A stretch of 64,000 nt of DNA, from positions 91,876 through 155,875 of the forward strand of contig NZ_NJGU01000002.1 of the NCBI RefSeq assembly GCF_002213415.1, read 5' to 3'. The translations under genes and the position numbers were made by a program. Every line of letters begins with the position of its first letter. The stretch's first letter is position 1. Shown here in pieces: positions 11,868-21,255 of the stretch. The stretch comes from Herbaspirillum robiniae (GTDB lineage: Bacteria > Pseudomonadota > Gammaproteobacteria > Burkholderiales > Burkholderiaceae_D). The notes below the pieces were generated by a model. It made no database searches. It was not told the DNA's origin and saw only the letters and a program-made list of their open reading frames with translations.

Positions 11868-13463
11868 TCAGACGCTGATATTGCCCAGCGTGCTGGCGCG
11901 GTAGGCAGCGACGAAGGTGTCGAAGTCGCCTTCCTGGGTGCGTTCGATGTCGCGCTGGGCGTCCAGCGACGCCTGGGCGATGGCGACGAAGTCGGCCGCC
12001 TTGGCCGCCGGCAGCGGATGCGCGATCAGCTCGTCGGCCTGGCGCGCGCTGCTGGCCAGGGTCCAGCCCGGGAAGGAATTGCCGGCCGCGCGGATTTCGC
12101 GCAGCACGCGCGCCGAAGGCGTGGCGTCGGCGTCGGCCAGCTTGGCGCGCTGGGCGGCCATGCTGTCGCGATGCTGGCTGGACCCCGCCTGGCGGTCCAG
12201 CAACTCGGCCACCGGCGCCATGCGGTCCAGCAGCTGCTCGCCCCACTCCTTCAGGCCGATCGCCTGGCCCTTGAACTGCAGCTGCAGCCCGGGGCGGCGG
12301 CCTTCCTTGACGGTGGCCATGAAGTTGGCGCGGTTCTCGACATTCTCTTCGTCCGAGGTCAGGCAGCTTTCTTCCAGCGCCAGGAAATGCAGGAACACGT
12401 CGAGGAAGCGCGCCGCCTGCAGGTTGATGCCCAGCGGGTCGAACGGGTCGATGTCCATGCAGCGCACTTCCACGTACTGCACGCCGCGCGCCGACAGCGC
12501 CTGCACCGGGCGCTCGCCGCTATTGATGACGCGCTTGGGACGGATCGAAGAGTAGAACTCGTTTTCGATCTGCAGGATATTGGTATTGATCTGCACCCAT
12601 TCGCCGTCGCGCTTGGTGCCGATCGCCTCGTAGGGCGGATACGGCTGGCTGACCGCATGCGACAGACTGCGGATATAGGCCGGCAGGTTGTTATAGATAG
12701 GCGTGATGCTGGCCTGGGCGTTGTTCTGGTAGCCCAGGTCGCTCATGCGCAGGCTGGTGCCGTAGGGCAGGTAGAGCGTGTCGTCGGACAGCGTCTCCAG
12801 CTGGTGCGCGCGGCCTCGCAGGAAATTGGTCGCCACCGCCGGCGAGGCGCCGAACAGGTACATCAGGAGCCAGCTGTAGCGGCGGAAATTGCGGATCAGC
12901 GCAATATAGCGCTCGGACTGGTAGTCGCGGCGCGAGACCGAGGCGTCGACGCGGTCGTCGGATTCGCGCAGCACATCCCACAGGCCTTCGTTGAGCGAGA
13001 AGTTGTAGTGGATACCGGCGATGCATTGCATGGTGCGACCGTAGCGCAGCGCCAGGCCGCGGCGGTAGACGTGCTTGAGCATGCCGATGTGCGAGCTGCC
13101 GTACCAGCCGATGGGGATCTCGTCTTCGGGCGGCAGCACGCAGGGCATCGAGGAATTCCACAGGATCTCGCCGTCCAGCTTGGCATAGGCGAAGCGGTGG
13201 ATGTCGTCCAGGCGCTTGAGGGCGTCGGCGATGTCGTGCGAGGCCGGAGTGATGAACTCCAGCAGCGACTCCGAATAATCGGTGGTGATCAGGTCGTTGG
13301 TCAGCGCTGAACCGAGCGCCGGCGGATGCGGCTTGTGCGACAGCACGCCCTGGCGGTCGACACGCAGCGTCTCGCGTTCCACGCCGCGCAGCCCCTGGCC
13401 GAGCAGCGCGATGTGTTGCGGGCTGGCAAGCTGTTGCAGGCGTCGGGTCAGCAGATCGGTCAT
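11868..13463 (-). CDS. gshA: Glutamate-cysteine ligase
   Basis: A 531-residue enzyme that makes gamma-glutamylcysteine, the first step of glutathione synthesis. It belongs to the E. coli-type ligase family (usual length about 518-530): [13 protein letters not shown] at the N terminus is the conserved glutamate/ATP-binding segment, followed by [14 protein letters not shown], and [13 protein letters not shown] in the middle is another hallmark. The start at 13463 has a GAGGA site. It is transcribed alone, with its own terminator, ahead of the pyruvate dehydrogenase operon on the same strand. Confidence 0.96.
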   Translation of the reverse strand: MTDLLTRRLQQLASPQHIALLGQGLRGVERETLRVDRQGVLSHKPHPPALGSALTNDLITTDYSESLLEFITPASHDIADALKRLDDIHRFAYAKLDGEILWNSSMPCVLPPEDEIPIGWYGSSHIGMLKHVYRRGLALRYGRTMQCIAGIHYNFSLNEGLWDVLRESDDRVDASVSRRDYQSERYIALIRNFRRYSWLLMYLFGASPAVATNFLRGRAHQLETLSDDTLYLPYGTSLRMSDLGYQNNAQASITPIYNNLPAYIRSLSHAVSQPYPPYEAIGTKRDGEWVQINTNILQIENEFYSSIRPKRVINSGERPVQALSARGVQYVEVRCMDIDPFDPLGINLQAARFLDVFLHFLALEESCLTSDEENVENRANFMATVKEGRRPGLQLQFKGQAIGLKEWGEQLLDRMAPVAELLDRQAGSSQHRDSMAAQRAKLADADATPSARVLREIRAAGNSFPGWTLASSARQADELIAHPLPAAKAADFVAIAQASLDAQRDIERTQEGDFDTFVAAYRASTLGNISV

Positions 13464-13761
13464 GCGGGAATCCTCGTCAAATCAGGTCGGTGGCGCTTTG
13501 GTTGCGGGAGCATAACCGAAATTGAAATTTCCCGTCGTGCGCACATCAAAATGCCCGCATTGTGGATGTTTGGCGAGAAAATTGCCTAAAAGGAAACAGT
13601 TCTTCCGCCGGCGGGCGGCCATCGTCCATGCGCCTCGCTCGCTTTATAATCACGGGTTGCGGCACAACATGACCTGTTGCGCCCCTGATTGTTGATGTTT
13701 TCCATTCGGCCCGGCCCCGCCGGGTGCTTTTGCCACCGCCCTGCCCTTATATATACCTGCC
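13464..13761 (+). promoter_or_regulatory. Divergent gshA/folD promoter region
   Basis: A 298-base gap between divergent genes. A consensus TATAAT at 13645-13650 on the plus strand is a likely -10 element for folD, although the matching -35 is poor. A second AT-rich TATATATA stretch lies just before the folD start. I see no gene in it. Confidence 0.4.
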
Positions 13762-14607
13762 ATGCCAGCTCAACTGATCGACGGAAACCTGCTCTCCCAA
13801 CAACTGCGCGCCGATGTCGCCAAACGCGCCGCCGCCCTGACCGCCCAGGGCAAACAGCCCGGCCTGGCAGTGATCCTGGTCGGCGACAGCCCGGCCTCCC
13901 AGGTGTATGTGCGCAACAAGGTCAAGGCCTGCGAAGACAACGGCCTGCACTCGGTGCTGGAAAAGTACGACGCCTCGATGACCGAGGCCGAACTGCTGGC
14001 CCGCATCGACGCCCTGAACCACGACCCGAAGATCAACGGCATCCTGGTGCAGTTGCCGCTGCCGGCCCACATCGACGCCCACAAGGTGATCGAAGCCATC
14101 GCCGCCGAAAAGGACGTGGACGGTTTCCACGTCAGCAACGCCGGCCTGCTGATGACCGGCCAGCCGCTGTTCCGCCCCTGCACGCCCTACGGCGTGATGA
14201 AGATGCTGGAGTCGATCAACTACCCGGTGCGCGGCGCCAATGCCGTGGTGGTGGGCGCCTCCAACATCGTCGGCAAGCCGCAGGCGATGCTGCTCTTGCA
14301 AGCGGGCGCAACCGTCACCATCTGTAATTCCAAGACCCGCGATCTCGGCGCGCACACCCGCAACGCCGACATCCTGGTCGTGGCCACCGGCAAACGCAAC
14401 ATCGTGACTGCCGACATGGTCAAACCCGGCGCCGTGGTACTGGACGTCGGCATGAACCGCGACGACAACGGCAAGCTGTGCGGCGACGTCGACTTCGCCA
14501 ACGTGAAGGAAGTCGCCGGCTACATCACCCCGGTGCCGGGCGGCGTCGGCCCGATGACCATCACCATGCTGCTGGTGAACACCATCGAAGCCGCCGAACG
14601 CACCTAA
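13762..14607 (+). CDS. folD: Bifunctional methylenetetrahydrofolate dehydrogenase / methenyltetrahydrofolate cyclohydrolase
   Basis: A 281-residue cytoplasmic enzyme of one-carbon metabolism that interconverts 5,10-methylene-, methenyl- and 10-formyl-tetrahydrofolate. Family motifs are intact: the catalytic lysine in [14 protein letters not shown], the dinucleotide-binding [12 protein letters not shown], and the C-terminal [16 protein letters not shown]. The length is typical. The ribosome binding site is weak. prlC follows 37 bases downstream on the same strand, with a GC-rich hairpin in the gap. Confidence 0.97.
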   Translation: MPAQLIDGNLLSQQLRADVAKRAAALTAQGKQPGLAVILVGDSPASQVYVRNKVKACEDNGLHSVLEKYDASMTEAELLARIDALNHDPKINGILVQLPLPAHIDAHKVIEAIAAEKDVDGFHVSNAGLLMTGQPLFRPCTPYGVMKMLESINYPVRGANAVVVGASNIVGKPQAMLLLQAGATVTICNSKTRDLGAHTRNADILVVATGKRNIVTADMVKPGAVVLDVGMNRDDNGKLCGDVDFANVKEVAGYITPVPGGVGPMTITMLLVNTIEAAERT

Positions 14608-14614
14608 TGTAATC

Positions 14615-14639
14615 GCGCCCCACGCCAAGGCGGGGGCGC
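14615..14639 (+). other. GC-rich hairpin between folD and prlC
   Basis: A 7-bp stem GCGCCCC/GGGGCGC lies between the folD stop and the prlC start. It lacks a proper T-run, so at best it is a weak terminator. It may sequester the ribosome binding site of the upstream prlC start codon (14645), favouring the internal start at 14660. Confidence 0.35.
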
Positions 14640-14644
14640 ATTGA

Positions 14645-16732
14645 ATGAATCGAGAGCCCATGACCACCGACATCGCCGCCAATCCCCTGCTCGACTTTTC
14701 GGGCTATGCCCAGTTCGACGCCATCAAGCCGGAACACGTCACCCCGGCGCTGGACAAGCTGCTGGCCGACGCCGGCCGCCTGGTCACCGAGCTGGAGGCG
14801 CCGATGGCCGAGGTCAGCTGGGACAACTTCGTCGAACCACTGGAGTCGGCCACCGAGAAGCTGGGCCGCGCCTGGAGCGTGGTCGGCCACCTGAATTCGG
14901 TGATGGACACGCCCGAACTGCGCGCCACCTACAACGAGAACCAGCCGCGCCTGGTGGAATTCTGGACTGGCCTGGGCCAGAACCTGGCGCTGTTCGAGAA
15001 GTACAAGGCGCTGCAGGCCAGCCCGGCCTTCGCGCAGCTCTCGGCCGCGCGCCGCAAGGTGGTGGACAATGCGGTGCGCGACTTCCGCCTGTCCGGCGCC
15101 GAACTGCCGGAAGACAAGAAGGAACGCTTCGCCGAGATCCAGGAAAAGCAGGCGGCGCTGACCACCCGTTTCTCCGAGAACGTGCTGGACGCCACCAACG
15201 ACTTCGGCCTGTTCGTCGAGGATGAGGCCGAACTGGCCGGCCTGCCGGACGACGTCAAGCAGGCCGCGCGTGCCGCCGCCGAGAAGGACGGCAAGCCGGG
15301 CTTCAAGTTTACGCTGCACTTCCCCTCCTATTTCCCGGTGCTGCAATACGCCGACAACCGCGCGCTGCGCGAAAAGATCTATCGCGCCAACGCCACCAAG
15401 GCCTCGGAACTGGGCGCCAAGCCGGAATGGGACAACAGCGCCAACATCGACGACATCCTGACGCTGCGCAAGGAAGAGGCGCAGCTGCTGGGCTACGCCA
15501 ATTTCGCCGAGGTCTCGCTGGTGCCGAAGATGGCGCAGTCGCCGGCCGAAGTGATCGCCTTCCTGGAAGACCTGGGCCGCCGCGCCCGCCCCTTCGGCGA
15601 AAAGGACTACGACGAGCTCAAGGCATTCGCCCGCGAAAAGCTGGGCCTGGACAAGCTGGAAGCCTGGGACAGCACCTACGCCTCTGAAAAGCTGCGCGAA
15701 CAGCGCTACGCCTTCTCGGAACAGGAAGTGAAGCAGTACTTCCCCGAACCCCGGGTGGTGAACGGCCTGTTCCAGGTCGCGCAACAACTGTTCGGCGTGT
15801 CCATCAAGCCTGATACCGCGCCGGTGTGGCACAAGGACGTGAAGTTCTTCCGCATCGAACGCGACGGCCAGCTGGTCGGCCAGTTTTATTTCGACCTCTA
15901 CGCCCGCAGCGGCAAGCGCGGCGGCGCCTGGATGGACGACGCCCGCGCGCGCCGCCTGACCGCCTCCGGCGTGCAGACCCCGATCGCCTACCTGGTGTGC
16001 AACTTCACCGAGCCGGCGGTGGTGGACGGCGCGGCCAAGCCGGCGCTGTTCACCCACGACGAAGTGATCACGCTGTTCCACGAGTTCGGCCACGGCCTGC
16101 ACCACATGCTGACGCAGGTGGACGAGGTCGGCGTGTCCGGCATCTCGGGCGTGGAATGGGATGCGGTCGAACTGCCCTCGCAGTTCATGGAAAACTTCTG
16201 CTGGGAATGGGACGTGCTGCAGCACCTGAGCGCGCACGCCGAGACCGGCGCGCCGCTGCCGCGCGCGCTGTACGACAAGATGATCGCCGCCAAGAACTTC
16301 CAGTCCGGCCTGCAGATGCTGCGCCAGGTGGAGTTCTCGCTGTTCGACATGCTGATTCACGACGACTACCAGGCCGGCGGCCAACAGAGCGTGCAGCAAC
16401 TGCTGAACGGCCTGCGCGACCGCATCGCGGTGATCCGTCCGCCGGAGTTCAACCGCTTCCAGCACTCCTTCAGCCACATCTTCGCCGGCGGCTACGCGGC
16501 GGGCTACTACAGCTACAAGTGGGCCGAGGTGCTGTCGGCCGACGCCTACGGCGCATTCGAGGAAGCCGCCGCGGCCGGCGGCAACGTGGTGTCGATCGAA
16601 ACCGGCCGCCGCTTCCAGCAGGAAATCCTGGCCGTGGGCGGCTCGCGCCCGGCGATCGAGTCGTTCAAGGCCTTCCGCGGCCGCGAACCGAGCATCGACG
16701 CGCTGCTGCGGCATAGCGGCATGGCTGCCTGA
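14645..16732 (+). CDS. prlC: Oligopeptidase A (M3 family zinc metallopeptidase)
   Basis: A 695-residue cytoplasmic zinc peptidase that degrades short peptides, including cleaved signal peptides. The zinc site HEFGHGLHHML is at about residue 479, with the third ligand glutamate in the conserved ISGVEWDAVELPSQFMENF segment downstream. The N-terminal helical domain begins NPLLDFSGYAQFDAIKPEHV, as in PrlC. Start codons at 14645 and 14660 are both possible; neither has a strong ribosome binding site. Length agrees with the family (about 680). Confidence 0.95.
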   Translation: MNREPMTTDIAANPLLDFSGYAQFDAIKPEHVTPALDKLLADAGRLVTELEAPMAEVSWDNFVEPLESATEKLGRAWSVVGHLNSVMDTPELRATYNENQPRLVEFWTGLGQNLALFEKYKALQASPAFAQLSAARRKVVDNAVRDFRLSGAELPEDKKERFAEIQEKQAALTTRFSENVLDATNDFGLFVEDEAELAGLPDDVKQAARAAAEKDGKPGFKFTLHFPSYFPVLQYADNRALREKIYRANATKASELGAKPEWDNSANIDDILTLRKEEAQLLGYANFAEVSLVPKMAQSPAEVIAFLEDLGRRARPFGEKDYDELKAFAREKLGLDKLEAWDSTYASEKLREQRYAFSEQEVKQYFPEPRVVNGLFQVAQQLFGVSIKPDTAPVWHKDVKFFRIERDGQLVGQFYFDLYARSGKRGGAWMDDARARRLTASGVQTPIAYLVCNFTEPAVVDGAAKPALFTHDEVITLFHEFGHGLHHMLTQVDEVGVSGISGVEWDAVELPSQFMENFCWEWDVLQHLSAHAETGAPLPRALYDKMIAAKNFQSGLQMLRQVEFSLFDMLIHDDYQAGGQQSVQQLLNGLRDRIAVIRPPEFNRFQHSFSHIFAGGYAAGYYSYKWAEVLSADAYGAFEEAAAAGGNVVSIETGRRFQQEILAVGGSRPAIESFKAFRGREPSIDALLRHSGMAA

Positions 16733-16752
16733 ACCTGAGCTGCTGAGTTTGG

Positions 16753-16786
16753 CTGCCGTCCGGATGAAAGTCCGGGCGGCAGTTTT
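16753..16786 (+). terminator. Intrinsic terminator of prlC
   Basis: A 12-bp stem with one G-T wobble (16753-16764 with 16771-16782, 6-base loop) followed by TTTT, 20 bases after the prlC stop. Confidence 0.88.
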
Positions 16787-16841
16787 GCTTTCAGGGCTCT
16801 TGTTTGTCTCATTTTTCAGGCTGGCGCGATTCGCCCGAGGT

Positions 16842-17013
16842 GCGACGAACGACGCTGGATCCCGGCGTTCGCCGGGATGACGGTGGTATGTTGCGGCCGC
16901 TTGGCCGGTTGAACGGCCGGCTGGACGATCCGCCATACCGGTCAAGAGGGGAAAAATCCACTCCCCCGCCGTCGTCCTGACGAACGTCAGGACCCAGCGT
17001 CGTTCGCTGCGTC
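16842..17013. repeat. REPIN-like inverted repeat doublet, copy 1
   Basis: Two copies of a 44-base palindromic repeat face each other: a reverse copy at 16842-16882 with stem CCCGGC/GCCGGG, and a forward copy at 16969-17013 with stem GTCCTGAC/GTCAGGAC. Outer edges share GCGACGAACGACGCTGG and its complement. The doublet fills the prlC-holC gap and has no gene in it. Similar doublets occur at 27801, 33801 and 43502. Confidence 0.8.
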
Positions 17014-17108
17014 CCGCCGGCGCCAATCCGGCGCAACGAACGACGGCCTGCATCGTCCACTACGTATTGAACATGGCAGCGTCCATCGCTTGCCACTATA
17101 CTTCCGCC

Positions 17109-17528
17109 ATGACCCGAATCGACTTCCACAGCAACGTCCCGCAAAAGATCACCTACGTCTGCCGCCTGGTGCGCAAGGCGCGCGCGGCCGGCACCCAGAT
17201 CGTGCTGCGCGCGCGCGACCGCGCCGAACTGCAGCAGCTGGACCAGGCGCTCTGGAGCTTTTCCGAGCAGGACTTCCTGCCGCACGTCACCGCCGGCGAT
17301 CCGCTGGCCGCGCAGACGCCGATCATCCTGACCGCCAGCGACGACGTCGAACTGCCGCACCACCAGGTGCTGATCAACCTGTCCGGCGAAACCCCGGCCA
17401 ACTTCGCCCGCTTCGAGCGCATGCTGGAAATCATTTCCGCCGACGACGCCGACCGCGCCGCCGGCCGCGATCGCTACCGCTTCTACAAGGAGCGCGGTTA
17501 CCCGCTCAGCCACCACGTGGCCGCCTGA
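17109..17528 (+). CDS. holC: DNA polymerase III chi subunit
   Basis: A 139-residue accessory subunit of the clamp loader that links the replisome to single-strand binding protein. The chi signature is visible: TRIDFHSNVPQKITYVCRL at the N terminus, LDQALWSFSEQDFLPH in the centre (D.LLWTF...FIPH in relatives), then TPIILT and LINLSGE, and the C-terminal RYRFYKERGYPLSHH. The start at 17109 fits the family N terminus; upstream in-frame codons run into the repeat. In many Burkholderiales holC follows pepA; here a repeat doublet and prlC lie upstream instead. Confidence 0.93.
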   Translation: MTRIDFHSNVPQKITYVCRLVRKARAAGTQIVLRARDRAELQQLDQALWSFSEQDFLPHVTAGDPLAAQTPIILTASDDVELPHHQVLINLSGETPANFARFERMLEIISADDADRAAGRDRYRFYKERGYPLSHHVAA

Positions 17529-17550
17529 AACCGCCAGCGCGCAGACCGCC

Positions 17551-18036
17551 ATGATCCAGGACGACAACAGCATTCCCCTCCTGACCGAGGTCATCCCGTC
17601 GGCGCCGCCGCAGGTGCTGCCGCCCCAGGCCGTCCCCGTGCCGCCGGCCCACCTGCCGCAGCCGGGCGGCAACGGCCCGGACTACGGCGCGGCCGCCCAG
17701 CCCGGCGCCTTTCATACCCAGCCCTCGGCCGCCAGCTACCAGGCGCCGGCGCCGTCCGCCCCGGCCCAGTTCGCGGCCGTGCCACCCGTCACGCCGGCCG
17801 CCGAGCAATATCGCCAGTGGGAACAGGAAATCCGCGAGAACGTGCTGCAAAACCTGCTCGCGCAAGCCGATACCGTCCTGCAGCAGCACCTGCAGGACCA
17901 GATGGCGGTGGCCCTGGACAATCTCTCCGATATCCTGACGCAGCGCGTCAAGGAAAGCCTGCGCACGGCGCTCGCGGAAACCGTCACGCGCGCGGTCGCC
18001 GAGGAGATGGCACGCTTCTCGTCTTCAAAAAACTAA
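17551..18036 (+). CDS. Proline/alanine-rich protein with C-terminal helical region (DUF2486-like)
   Basis: A 161-residue protein without enzymatic motifs. Residues 1-85 are disordered and rich in Pro, Ala and Gln. Residues about 88-155 are predicted amphipathic helix (QWEQEIRENVLQNLLAQADTV, then repeated heptad-like LQ/LDN/LAETVTRAVAEEM). It lies 22 bases after holC and is surely cotranscribed. A gene of this shape beside holC is, as I recall, common in Burkholderiales and annotated as DUF2486; I could not check this. No function is inferred. Confidence 0.75.
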   Translation: MIQDDNSIPLLTEVIPSAPPQVLPPQAVPVPPAHLPQPGGNGPDYGAAAQPGAFHTQPSAASYQAPAPSAPAQFAAVPPVTPAAEQYRQWEQEIRENVLQNLLAQADTVLQQHLQDQMAVALDNLSDILTQRVKESLRTALAETVTRAVAEEMARFSSSKN

Positions 18037-18230
18037 ACATGAAGCCATTTTTCTTTTCTTTTTGAATAAAAAATGGCTCATCGCTTCATCTTCTAGAAAA
18101 ATCCCGGCCAGTATTGAACACATCGGCAATCCGGGTTTTCTTACAATGCATGCATTCGTCCGCTGCAAGCGGATCCAATTCCAATCGCAGCATGCCAGTG
18201 GGCAAGTTCAGCACAAACCGGGAGAGTGAG

Positions 18231-19541
18231 ATGAAAGTGATCGTATTGGGCGCAGGCATTATCGGAACCGCTTCCGCCTGGTTCCTGAAAAAGCAGGGCT
18301 ACGACGTCACCGTCATCGAGCGCCAGCCCGGCGCGGCGCAGGAAACCAGCTTCGCCAACGGCTGCCAGATCTCGGTGTCGCACGCCGAACCCTGGGCCAA
18401 TCCCTCCGCCCCGATGAAGGTGCTGAAGTGGCTGGGCAAGGAAGATGCGCCGCTGCTGTACCGCTTCCGTCCCGAGTGGCTGCAGTGGAAGTGGGCCGTC
18501 AGCTTCCTGCGCGAATGCACCGCCGCCCGCACCGACGAGAACATCCGCAACATCGTCGCCCTGTGCGAATACAGCCGCCAGACCCTGCAGGCGGTGCGCG
18601 CCGAGACCGGCATCGACTACGACCACCTGACCCGCGGCATCCTGCACTTCTACACCGAAGAAAAGGAATTCCAGGAATCCCTGCCGGCCGCCAAGCTGAT
18701 GCGCGACCTGGGCTGCCCGCGCGAATCGATCGGCGCGGATGAAGTCGTGCGCATCGAACCGGCGCTGGCGTCGATCCGCGACAAGATCGTCGGCGGCGAC
18801 TTCACCGCCACCGACGAATCCGGCGACGTCTACAAGCTCACCACGGGCCTGGCCAGGAAGAGCGAGGAAGCCGGCGTCGAATTCCGCTACTCCACCACCA
18901 TCACCCGCCTGATCACCGAAGGCGCCGGCAGCTCGGCGCGCGTGACCGGCGTGGAAATCATCAACCCGGACGGCCGCCACGAGGTGCTCACCGCAGACAG
19001 CTTCGTGGTCGCCATGGGCAGCTTCTCGCAGCAACTGGTCAAGCCGCTGGGCATCGACCTGCTGCTCTATCCAGGCAAGGGCTACTCGGCCACCTACAAG
19101 GTCATCAACCCGGACGCCGCGCCCACCGTTTCGCTGACCGACGACGGCTACAAGCTGGTGGTCTCGCGCCTGGGCGACCGCCTGCGCGTGGCCGGCACCT
19201 GCGAGCTCAACGGCTACACCCGCGAGCTCAACACCACCCGCTGCGAAGCCATCACCCGCCGCACCCGCGAACTGTTCCCGGACGGCTGCGACTACGACAA
19301 CCCGATCTACTGGACCGGCCTGCGCCCGCTGACGCCGTCCAACGTGCCCTATGTCGGCAAGACCAAGGTGTCCAACCTGTTCCTGAACACCGGCCACGGC
19401 ACCCTGGGCTGGACCATGGGCTGCGGCTCGGGCCGCGCGATTGCCGAGATCGTCGCCGGCCGCGTGCCCGAGATCGACTTCGCCTTCACCGGCCTGCCGC
19501 GCTGGAACCGCGCGCGTTCCGTGGTGCAACAGGCGGCCTGA
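18231..19541 (+). CDS. dadA: D-amino acid dehydrogenase, small subunit
   Basis: A 436-residue membrane-associated FAD enzyme that oxidises D-amino acids, mainly D-alanine, feeding electrons to the respiratory chain. The N-terminal dinucleotide fold MKVIVLGAGIIGTASAWFL carries GxGxxG at residues 7-12. ETSFANGCQISVSHAEPWANP is a DadA hallmark, and TGHGTLGWTMGCGSGRAI closes the FAD domain. The start at 18231 has a GGAGAG site seven bases upstream. No alanine racemase or Lrp-type regulator adjoins it. A loose AT-rich dyad precedes it at 18043-18078. Confidence 0.95.
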   Translation: MKVIVLGAGIIGTASAWFLKKQGYDVTVIERQPGAAQETSFANGCQISVSHAEPWANPSAPMKVLKWLGKEDAPLLYRFRPEWLQWKWAVSFLRECTAARTDENIRNIVALCEYSRQTLQAVRAETGIDYDHLTRGILHFYTEEKEFQESLPAAKLMRDLGCPRESIGADEVVRIEPALASIRDKIVGGDFTATDESGDVYKLTTGLARKSEEAGVEFRYSTTITRLITEGAGSSARVTGVEIINPDGRHEVLTADSFVVAMGSFSQQLVKPLGIDLLLYPGKGYSATYKVINPDAAPTVSLTDDGYKLVVSRLGDRLRVAGTCELNGYTRELNTTRCEAITRRTRELFPDGCDYDNPIYWTGLRPLTPSNVPYVGKTKVSNLFLNTGHGTLGWTMGCGSGRAIAEIVAGRVPEIDFAFTGLPRWNRARSVVQQAA

Positions 19542-19593
19542 GGCGGCCCTCCCCCTTTTTTGTTTCATCCTTCACCGTTGTTGTTGTCCCTCG

Positions 19594-19622
19594 CGGACCG
19601 GGTTTTCCCGGTCCGTTTTTTT
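19594..19622 (+). terminator. Intrinsic terminator of dadA
   Basis: A perfect 9-bp stem CGGACCGGG/CCCGGTCCG with a TTTT loop (19594-19615), followed by seven T residues. Confidence 0.93.
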
Positions 19623-19908
19623 ATGTCCGCTTGATCTCGCGCAGACGGCCCATGCCGCAGCCGACGCCCTTACGTTTGCTGACAATGGCATGGTGTAGAA
19701 TCCTTCGCTTGCCCTGCGCCGCCCAGCTGCGCAGCCTCGGGGATGCCAACGCGACAAGTGCGCGGACAAGCACAGCTCATCCGCATGCAACTGCAGCCTT
19801 CCTGCCGCGATTGTCATTGATTTTCACCGATTCGACCCAATATGGCGGTTATCCGCCGCGCCGCCGCCCTGTCGGGCAGGCGCCCAGCAACATCAAGAGG
19901 ACCATGCA
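19623..19908 (+). promoter_or_regulatory. lpxO upstream region
   Basis: Nothing coding is apparent. TAGAAT at 19696-19701 is a plausible -10 element, but its -35 partner is weak. The rest shows no repeat or hairpin of note. Confidence 0.3.
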
Positions 19909-20808
19909 ATGAAGTGGGCTATCGTCTTTATCTATCTGTTTTCCATCCTGTTCATCCATTTCCGCGGACGCGTGCGCCTGCCCTTTTTGCGCCAGTTCTT
20001 CGACCATTCGTCGATCATGTCGCCGATCAACCTGTTCATGTACGCCTTCTCGCGCGTGCCGGCGGTGCCCTACCCGGCCGTGAAGGAATTCAAGGAACTG
20101 GCCCTGATCGACGAAAACTGGGAAACCATCCGCGACGAAGCCGTGGCGCTGCGCGAGATGGCCAAGATCAAGGCCGCCGAAAAGAATGACGACGCCGGCT
20201 TCAACTCCTTCTTCAAGGCCGGCTGGAAGCGCTTCTACCTGAAGTGGTACAACGCCAGCCATCCCTCGGCCGAGAAGTTCTGCCCCAAGACCGTCGAGAT
20301 CCTGCAGCGCATTCCCAGCGTGAAGGCAGCCATGTTCGCCGAGCTGGCGCCGGGCGGCACGCTCAACCCGCACCGCGATCCCTTCGCCGGTTCGCTGCGC
20401 TACCACCTGGGCCTGGTCACGCCCAACGACGACCGCTGCTTCATCGAAGTCGACGGCCAGCGCTACAGCTGGCGCGATGGCCAGAGCGTGGTGTTCGACG
20501 AGACCTTCATCCACTGGGCGCAGAACGGCTCCGAGACGAACCGTATCATCCTGTTCTGCGACGTCGAGCGCCCGCTGCGCTATCGCTGGGCCGAAGCCAT
20601 CAACGGCTTCCTGGGCCGCACCATGATGACCGCCGCCGCCTCGCCCAACGAAACCGGCGACCAGACCGGCCGCGTCAACAAGCTGTTCCGCTTCGTCTGG
20701 CTGGCCGGGCAGTATCGCCGCCGTTTCAAGAACTGGAACAAGACCGTCTACAAGGCCACCAAATTCGGCCTCATCATCGCGGTCGCGCTGCTGATCATCT
20801 ACGCGTGA
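19909..20808 (+). CDS. lpxO: Fe(II)/2-oxoglutarate-dependent lipid A hydroxylase (aspartyl/asparaginyl beta-hydroxylase family)
   Basis: A 299-residue membrane-anchored dioxygenase. Residues 1-18 form an N-terminal membrane anchor and about 280-299 a second hydrophobic segment. The iron-binding HxD motif is in NPHRDPFAGSLRYHLGL near residue 155 and the distal His in FIHWAQNGSE near 202; the Arg that binds 2-oxoglutarate is likely in the following strand. Length and double anchoring match LpxO (about 300 residues), which 2-hydroxylates the secondary myristate of lipid A at the inner membrane. Other family members modify peptides, so the lipid A role is a strong but unproved inference. It has its own terminator. 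Confidence 0.85.
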   Translation: MKWAIVFIYLFSILFIHFRGRVRLPFLRQFFDHSSIMSPINLFMYAFSRVPAVPYPAVKEFKELALIDENWETIRDEAVALREMAKIKAAEKNDDAGFNSFFKAGWKRFYLKWYNASHPSAEKFCPKTVEILQRIPSVKAAMFAELAPGGTLNPHRDPFAGSLRYHLGLVTPNDDRCFIEVDGQRYSWRDGQSVVFDETFIHWAQNGSETNRIILFCDVERPLRYRWAEAINGFLGRTMMTAAASPNETGDQTGRVNKLFRFVWLAGQYRRRFKNWNKTVYKATKFGLIIAVALLIIYA

Positions 20809-20836
20809 TACGCATCGTTCTGCAAACGATATAAAT

Positions 20837-20869
20837 AAAAAAATCGCCGGCATGTCCGGCGATTTTTTT
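20837..20869. terminator. Intrinsic terminator after lpxO
   Basis: A 14-bp stem (A7-TCGCCGG, 20837-20850, with its complement at 20856-20869) ending in seven T residues. Confidence 0.93.
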
Positions 20870-21255
20870 CATCTGCAATGACGGGGGCGCGTTCGTTTTT
20901 TCGCTCACTTCGCTGCGCTGCAAAAGAACGTATTCTCACAAATACTCACCCCCAAAATCCAGAACAGGCGCGGCTTTGCAGGCTGTCCTTATGCGTTTCA
21001 GGAATGAAGGGAAGTCAAAAAACTATCAAATGCGCACGTAAGTGAAAATCAATGTGGGGCAAAATTTCCGACTGGAAATGGATTGAACTTTTTCGAATTT
21101 AATTTGCAGAAACTGCTTCGTCCTAACATGTGCGTGCGTGTAAAATCATCTCGCTTCCTTGCTTGATTCATGGCGTGATTCTTGCATAGTGCTGATACAT
21201 TGCGTGAATGGCGAAGCACTAACCGAGTACCGACCATACATAGAACAATGGGCTC
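20870..21255 (+). other. 385-base intergenic region upstream of the GGDEF gene
   Basis: No gene recognised. The first 60 bases contain an imperfect inverted repeat (CGTTC-TTTT near 20889 with AAAAGAACG near 20930). The right half is AT-rich and presumably carries the promoter of the diguanylate cyclase gene, but I could not pick a convincing -35/-10 pair. Confidence 0.4.

Noticed and set aside
18043..18078. AT-rich inverted repeat after the proline-rich gene as a terminator
   Set aside because: The arms pair (AGCCATTTTT with AAAAAATGGCT) but the loop is long and no T-run follows, so it was not called.
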